From Spirometra erinaceieuropaei (Eukaryota > Platyhelminthes > Cestoda > Diphyllobothriidea > Diphyllobothriidae): a stretch of DNA of 64,000 nucleotides. The position numbers and the translations under genes were made by a program. Position 1 is the stretch's first letter. Each line of letters begins with the position of its first letter. Under the pieces are notes generated by a model. The model made no database searches. It worked only from the letters and a program-made list of their open reading frames with translations, and was not told the origin of the DNA. This document shows positions 62,987-64,000 of the stretch, piece after piece. The stretch spans positions 898,994 to 962,993 of the forward strand of contig CACRXP010000048.1 in assembly GCA_902702965.1 (NCBI GenBank), written 5' to 3'.

Positions 62987-63650
62987 TCTCAACATCGAAG
63001 TTAACATTATATGCAACTCCACCTATCCAGTTGCTGACTACTTAATATTTCCCCACTAATGATGTTGTCAACAAACTTGTTATGTTATAATCTGCAAAAT
63101 CTTACATTTGAATAATTTTTACTGAAGGCCTCTTTTTGATGGCGTATATTAAAGAAAGTGAAAATTCGTCCTTGGCCTTAAATAAGACAGATTTTCAGTG
63201 GGCCATGGGTCTAACATAATTGACAATGTTTTGCAAATAGTTAATATTTACCTCTAAAATGACCGAGATTGGTCTAGATCGGAGTCCGATGGGCGTTTTC
63301 GGAAATGTGCACCTGTATGTCATGGCCACACACTCTAGTTATCAATATTGAAGTCCGGTTTTCAGACCTAGCTTCAGGCACATGCCGCGAAAATCGTGAT
63401 CTGTGCCGTTCCTCATATTATATTTCTTGTGCAAAATAAATGTTAGAGTAACTTATTCACCAGCAGATGTGGTGGTACGCCTAGGTGGGGGGTTTCGCCC
63501 TGTCAACTATCTGCGTCCTCTGCCACCGCCGGTCATCTTGCCTCTTTTGTAACATCGGTTCCAAGTTGGCGGAAGTCGAGGCTGCGGTAGATCCTGCACT
63601 AGCATTCTAAAACTAAAAAAACTTCAAGCTATGCAACGCATGATCTACAG

Positions 63651-64000
63651 TAGGTGAGCCAACTCATGAAATGTCGGCATAAATTCCGAATGCATTTTCA
63701 ATTCGAAAAGATGAATTAAGTAGGGTTGTTAAACTAGTCAGTCTGCAACATTATTTTATAATACTTTTGTTACCGCTAAATGCCTCCTTCCGAATTAACT
63801 TCCATCTGTTTGCATGCAAATGTATATTATGCACAAAATGACATAAAATAACAACGCAGTTTGCATTAATTTTTCTTATAGACTTTCGATGCCCCTAACA
63901 GTCAAATGATTTTCCATGGAAAACATATAGGAAAAATATCAATTCTTTTGCCTTTTCCGTAGTAAACCACGTCAATCTCCAGTGTTATACTCGAAACAAG
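63651..64000. mobile_element. Left part of a TIR element cut by the window end
   Basis: It begins TAGGTGAGCCAACTCATGAAATG and is the counterpart of 39698-40588. It holds extra sequence (63740-63970) relative to unit A. Confidence 0.5.

Larger units (their letters stand above)
53705..64000. repeat. Unit B block 3 of the segmental duplication, running off the window
   Basis: Second copy of 29519-39800, with the unit-B-specific SINE cluster and lacking the counterpart of 39060-39660. Between 63740 and 63970 it has sequence absent from unit A, then rejoins the match of 39811 at 63975. Confidence 0.8.

Overview
The window looks like AT-rich, gene-poor invertebrate nuclear DNA, most likely from a flatworm and plausibly a tapeworm. 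The reasons are a Ty3/gypsy remnant with a CsRn1-style CHCC gag knuckle, tRNA-derived SINEs, short genes split by introns, and many degenerate terminal-inverted-repeat (TIR) elements. The species is an inference. I see no rRNA gene, intact tRNA gene or CRISPR array. Exon models come from reading frame, splice signals and paralogue comparison only; there is no transcript evidence.

Layout. Most of the window is two diverged copies of one long unit in tandem. Unit A runs from about 930 to 41450. Unit B starts at about 41450 and leaves the window. Collinear blocks are 930-4730 with 41450-44250, 17941-26711 with 44258-53704, and 29519-39800 with 53705-64000. The copies differ by insertions and deletions that can be read from the alignment. 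Unit A alone has a 13.2 kb gene-bearing segment (4730-17940), a 1 kb TA-flanked fold-back element (3230-4209), a broken Ty3/gypsy element (26712-29518) and an extra tandem copy at 32949-33530. Unit B alone has a second SINE cluster (53880-54627) and a 553-bp tandem repeat (45075-46180).

Genes. The main result is an unrecognised family of small, probably secreted proteins of about 200 residues. Two members share a three-exon plan. One is on the minus strand at 15046-17005 and one on the plus strand at 30324-31977. Their second exons are both exactly 254 nt, with the same phases, and align without gaps at 29 of 84 residues. The last 82 codons of their final exons also align without gaps at 30 of 82. 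Four cysteines are shared. Unit B holds a dead copy of the plus-strand gene (55415-56810). More diverged candidate exons lie at 6327-7910, 7927-8030, 9500-12504 and 12934-13065, so the segment present only in unit A looks like a family cluster with members on both strands.

Mobile DNA. At least eight ~0.8-3 kb TIR elements of one family, with ends close to TACAGTGAGTGACCGA, fill the duplicated units. One insertion has a TA duplication and a paralogous empty site. A 427-bp hAT-like element (8420-8846) has 25-bp TIRs, an 8-bp target duplication and a paralogous empty site at 6994-7001. SINEs occur as inverted pairs.
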